DNA from: Nocardia mangyaensis
GTDB lineage: Bacteria; Actinomycetota; Actinomycetes; Mycobacteriales; Mycobacteriaceae
Direction of reading: 5' to 3'
DNA length: 64,000 nt
NCBI RefSeq assembly: GCF_001886715.1
Contig: NZ_CP018082.1
Coordinates: 6,758,001 to 6,822,000 of the forward strand
Position 1 is the stretch's first letter. Every line of letters starts with the position of its first letter. Under the pieces are notes generated by a model. The model was not told the origin of the DNA and made no database searches. It worked only from the letters and a program-made list of their open reading frames with translations. Made by a program: the position numbers and the translations under genes. Shown here one piece after another: positions 62,368 to 64,000 of the stretch.

Positions 62368-63561
62368 ATGACCGGCGGCGGGCGGGGCGGGGCGAGTCGA
62401 GTCGCGATTCCCGAGGACTCGCTGTTCGGGCCGGAGAACCTGCCGTACGGCGTTTTCGCGCCGGCAGCGGGTGGGTACCGGGTCGGGGCCCGGCTGGGCG
62501 ACACCGTGCTCGATCTCGCCGCGCTGCTCGATGATCCGATATTCTTCCGCGCCGACCTCAACGCCCTTCTCGCCACCGGTCCGACCCGGTGGCGCGAGGT
62601 CCGCGACCGCGTGCGCGAACTCGCCGAGACCGCGCTACCGGTCCACGCGCAACATCCACTGCACGCGGTGCGTATGAAGCTGCCGATTCGGATCGGTGAC
62701 TACGTCGACTTTTACGCCAGCATCGATCACGCCACCAATCTCGGCAGGCTGTTCCGACCGGACACTGAACCGCTGCTGCCGAATTGGCGACACCTGCCGG
62801 TGGGATATCACGGCCGGGCCGGCACCGTCGTCGTCTCGGACACTCCGGTGGTCCGGCCGAAGGGACAGCGCCGAACAGATTCCGGTGCAACGGATTTCGG
62901 GCCGTCGCGCAGCTTGGACATCGAAGCGGAACTGGGCTTCGTGGTCGGCACGGGTTCGGTTCTCGGCGTGCCGGTGACCGTCGACGAGTTCACCGAGCAC
63001 GTCTTCGGCGTCGGTCTGGTCAACGACTGGTCCGCCCGCGACATCCAAGCCTGGGAGTATCAGCCGCTCGGCCCCTTCCTCGGCAAGTCGTTCACCACCT
63101 CGCTCTCGGCCTGGATCACCCCACTGGACGCGCTCGCCGACGCCCGCGTCCCACTGCCGACCCAGACCCCGGCACCGCTGCCCTACCTGCGCGGTTCCGA
63201 CGACCACGGCCTCGACATCGACCTGACCGTCCGCTGGAACGACGAGGTCGTCGCCCACCCGCCGTACGCGCGCATGTACTGGTCCCCGGCGCAGATGCTC
63301 GCCCATCTCACCGCCAACGGCGCGTCGGTGCGCCCCGGCGACCTCTACGCCTCGGGCACCATCTCGGGACCGGCGCCCGACCAGCGCGGCTCGTTCATCG
63401 AACTGTCCTGGGGCGGAACACAACCGGTCACCGTCGGCGGGGAGATCCGCGCTTTCCTCGCCGACGGCGACCGCGTGCGGATCACCGCCACCGCCCCCGG
63501 TACCGCGGGCCGGCCCATCGGCCTCGGCGAGGTCGGCGGCCTGATCCTGCCCGCCCGCTGA
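62368..63561 (+). CDS. fahA: Fumarylacetoacetase
   Basis: 397 aa. Hydrolyses fumarylacetoacetate to fumarate and acetoacetate, the last step of the homogentisate pathway. FAH landmarks: DYVDFYASIDHATNLGRLFR, LPVGYHGRAGTVVVSD, the metal-binding DIEAELGFVVG and VFGVGLVNDWSARDIQAWEY, and LYASGTISGP. The maleylacetoacetate isomerase that would connect HmgA and FahA is not in the window. ATG 62368 precedes the conserved region by ~20 residues; the ribosome site is weak. Confidence 0.92.
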   Translation: MTGGGRGGASRVAIPEDSLFGPENLPYGVFAPAAGGYRVGARLGDTVLDLAALLDDPIFFRADLNALLATGPTRWREVRDRVRELAETALPVHAQHPLHAVRMKLPIRIGDYVDFYASIDHATNLGRLFRPDTEPLLPNWRHLPVGYHGRAGTVVVSDTPVVRPKGQRRTDSGATDFGPSRSLDIEAELGFVVGTGSVLGVPVTVDEFTEHVFGVGLVNDWSARDIQAWEYQPLGPFLGKSFTTSLSAWITPLDALADARVPLPTQTPAPLPYLRGSDDHGLDIDLTVRWNDEVVAHPPYARMYWSPAQMLAHLTANGASVRPGDLYASGTISGPAPDQRGSFIELSWGGTQPVTVGGEIRAFLADGDRVRITATAPGTAGRPIGLGEVGGLILPAR

Positions 63562-63578
63562 CCCCCTTCACCACAGCC

Positions 63579-63595
63579 GCCCGCACCGCGCGGGC
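63579..63595 (+). terminator. Possible weak terminator after fahA
   Basis: 6-base-pair stem GCCCGC/GCGGGC with a 5-base loop, followed by ACTTTC, 17 bases after the stop. Confidence 0.4.
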
Positions 63596-63776
63596 ACTTT
63601 CGGGAATTTCCGGCGATATCGGCGCACAGCTTCCCGATAGTGCACAGCCAGCCGTCCGAATCCACCGACGGGCGGAGATTGTCCGGCCCGTGGCTCCACC
63701 CACAGGCGGTGTCGACCCGCTTTGCCCACAGGCTACGGTGACCTCCGAGGTTTCACCGAGGAGAGAGTCCGCGACG

Positions 63777-64000
63777 ATGTTGACGAGAATCGCCCGCGCC
63801 GCCGTGGGCCGCCCACGCCTGGTGGTCGCGGTCGCGCTGTTGCTGATGGTGCTGTGCGGCGCGATCGGCGCCACCGTGCATTCGCACATGAAGTCGGGCG
63901 GGTTCGTCACCGAGGATCTCGAATCGGTCCAGGCCAGCCTGTATCTGAGCGAGCACTTTCCCGGCAGCGAGCCGAACTACGTCCTCGCGGTCACCGCCGA
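63777..64000 (+). CDS. MMPL/RND-family transporter, N-terminal fragment (runs off window)
   Basis: 74 codons visible. MLTRIARAAVGRPRLVVAVA then a first transmembrane helix (VALLLMVLCGAIGATV) and the start of the periplasmic domain (GGFVTEDLESVQASLYLSEH then FPGSEPNYVLAVTA). This is the beginning of an MMPL protein, a family that exports lipids and siderophores in mycolate-producing bacteria; the substrate cannot be judged from this part. ATG 63777 has GAGGAGAG ~12 bases upstream. Confidence 0.85.
   Translation, partial: MLTRIARAAVGRPRLVVAVALLLMVLCGAIGATVHSHMKSGGFVTEDLESVQASLYLSEHFPGSEPNYVLAVTA

Overview
The window is dense, high-GC, actinobacterial DNA: GTG and TTG starts are frequent, genes overlap by 4-8 bases, and leaderless promoters appear. 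Many products are those of mycolate-producing Actinobacteria: LigB, RamB, FadE5-like acyl-CoA dehydrogenase, GroEL2 ending in a GGMGGMDF tail, VirR-like LytR_C protein, lipoprotein SodC, MMPL transporter and L,D-transpeptidase. From memory, the order lpdC ... S9 peptidase ... groEL2 ... psd-pssA ... CDC48-like ATPase ... GCS2 ligase-sodC-virR-DUF3263-def-GNAT-xthA follows Mycobacterium tuberculosis Rv0462 to Rv0427c. A full urea ABC operon and the homogentisate genes suggest Nocardia or a close relative. No tRNA, rRNA, CRISPR array, insertion sequence or prophage was seen.

Layout. 0-6.6 kb: ligB (cut by the left edge), a MerR regulator divergent from a DedA protein, two CNNM/HlyC-type membrane proteins and ramB. 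6.6-14.3 kb: a FadE5-like dehydrogenase convergent with ramB and divergent from urtABCDE plus a GntR regulator; the shared 336-base promoter region holds a GlnR-like box and two palindromes. 14.3-29.5 kb: mostly single genes: NERD protein, CMD protein, VOC protein, DoxX, a redox pair qorB/HxlR, polysaccharide deacetylase, L,D-transpeptidase, lpd, M19-like dipeptidase, secreted AMIN-like protein, S9 peptidase, hydrolase plus TetR, a 36-codon small ORF, SRPBCC protein, another hydrolase and a membrane protein. 29.5-32.6 kb: antitoxin remnant, groEL with two CIRCE operators, and a Clp-N/HTH protein transcribed from a palindrome-filled leaderless promoter. 32.6-38.3 kb: unknown membrane protein, NAD(P)/FAD oxidoreductase with its ECF41 sigma factor, pssA-psd, GlsB-like protein. 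38.5-43.7 kb: KASIII, a 62-aa protein, then a three-gene module: response regulator-thioredoxin-reductase fusion, cNMP-binding histidine kinase, UBP zinc finger. 43.7-53.7 kb: lipoprotein, two-domain CDC48-like ATPase, multi-pass membrane protein, mrp Na+/H+ antiporter operon (A-B fused, C, D, E, F, G). 53.9-64 kb: PAP2 protein, the conserved GCS2-sodC-virR-DUF3263 / def-GNAT-xthA block, hmgA-fahA and the start of an MMPL gene.

How the parts fit. urtABCDE imports urea under probable nitrogen and GntR control. RamB and FadE5 belong to acyl/acetate metabolism. PssA and Psd make phosphatidylserine and phosphatidylethanolamine. Mrp exports Na+. HmgA and FahA finish tyrosine/phenylalanine breakdown. 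GroEL is under HrcA-type control.

Most notable: (1) the RR-TrxR/cNMP-kinase/UBP module, whose reductase domain lacks the CxxC disulfide; (2) a dispersed repeat of about 107 bases, with two full copies 103/107 identical 16 kb apart in opposite orientation, plus shortened and diverged copies; (3) the Clp-N/HTH gene, whose leaderless promoter is built from two palindromes with 13-base arms that share a GTCAAC core.
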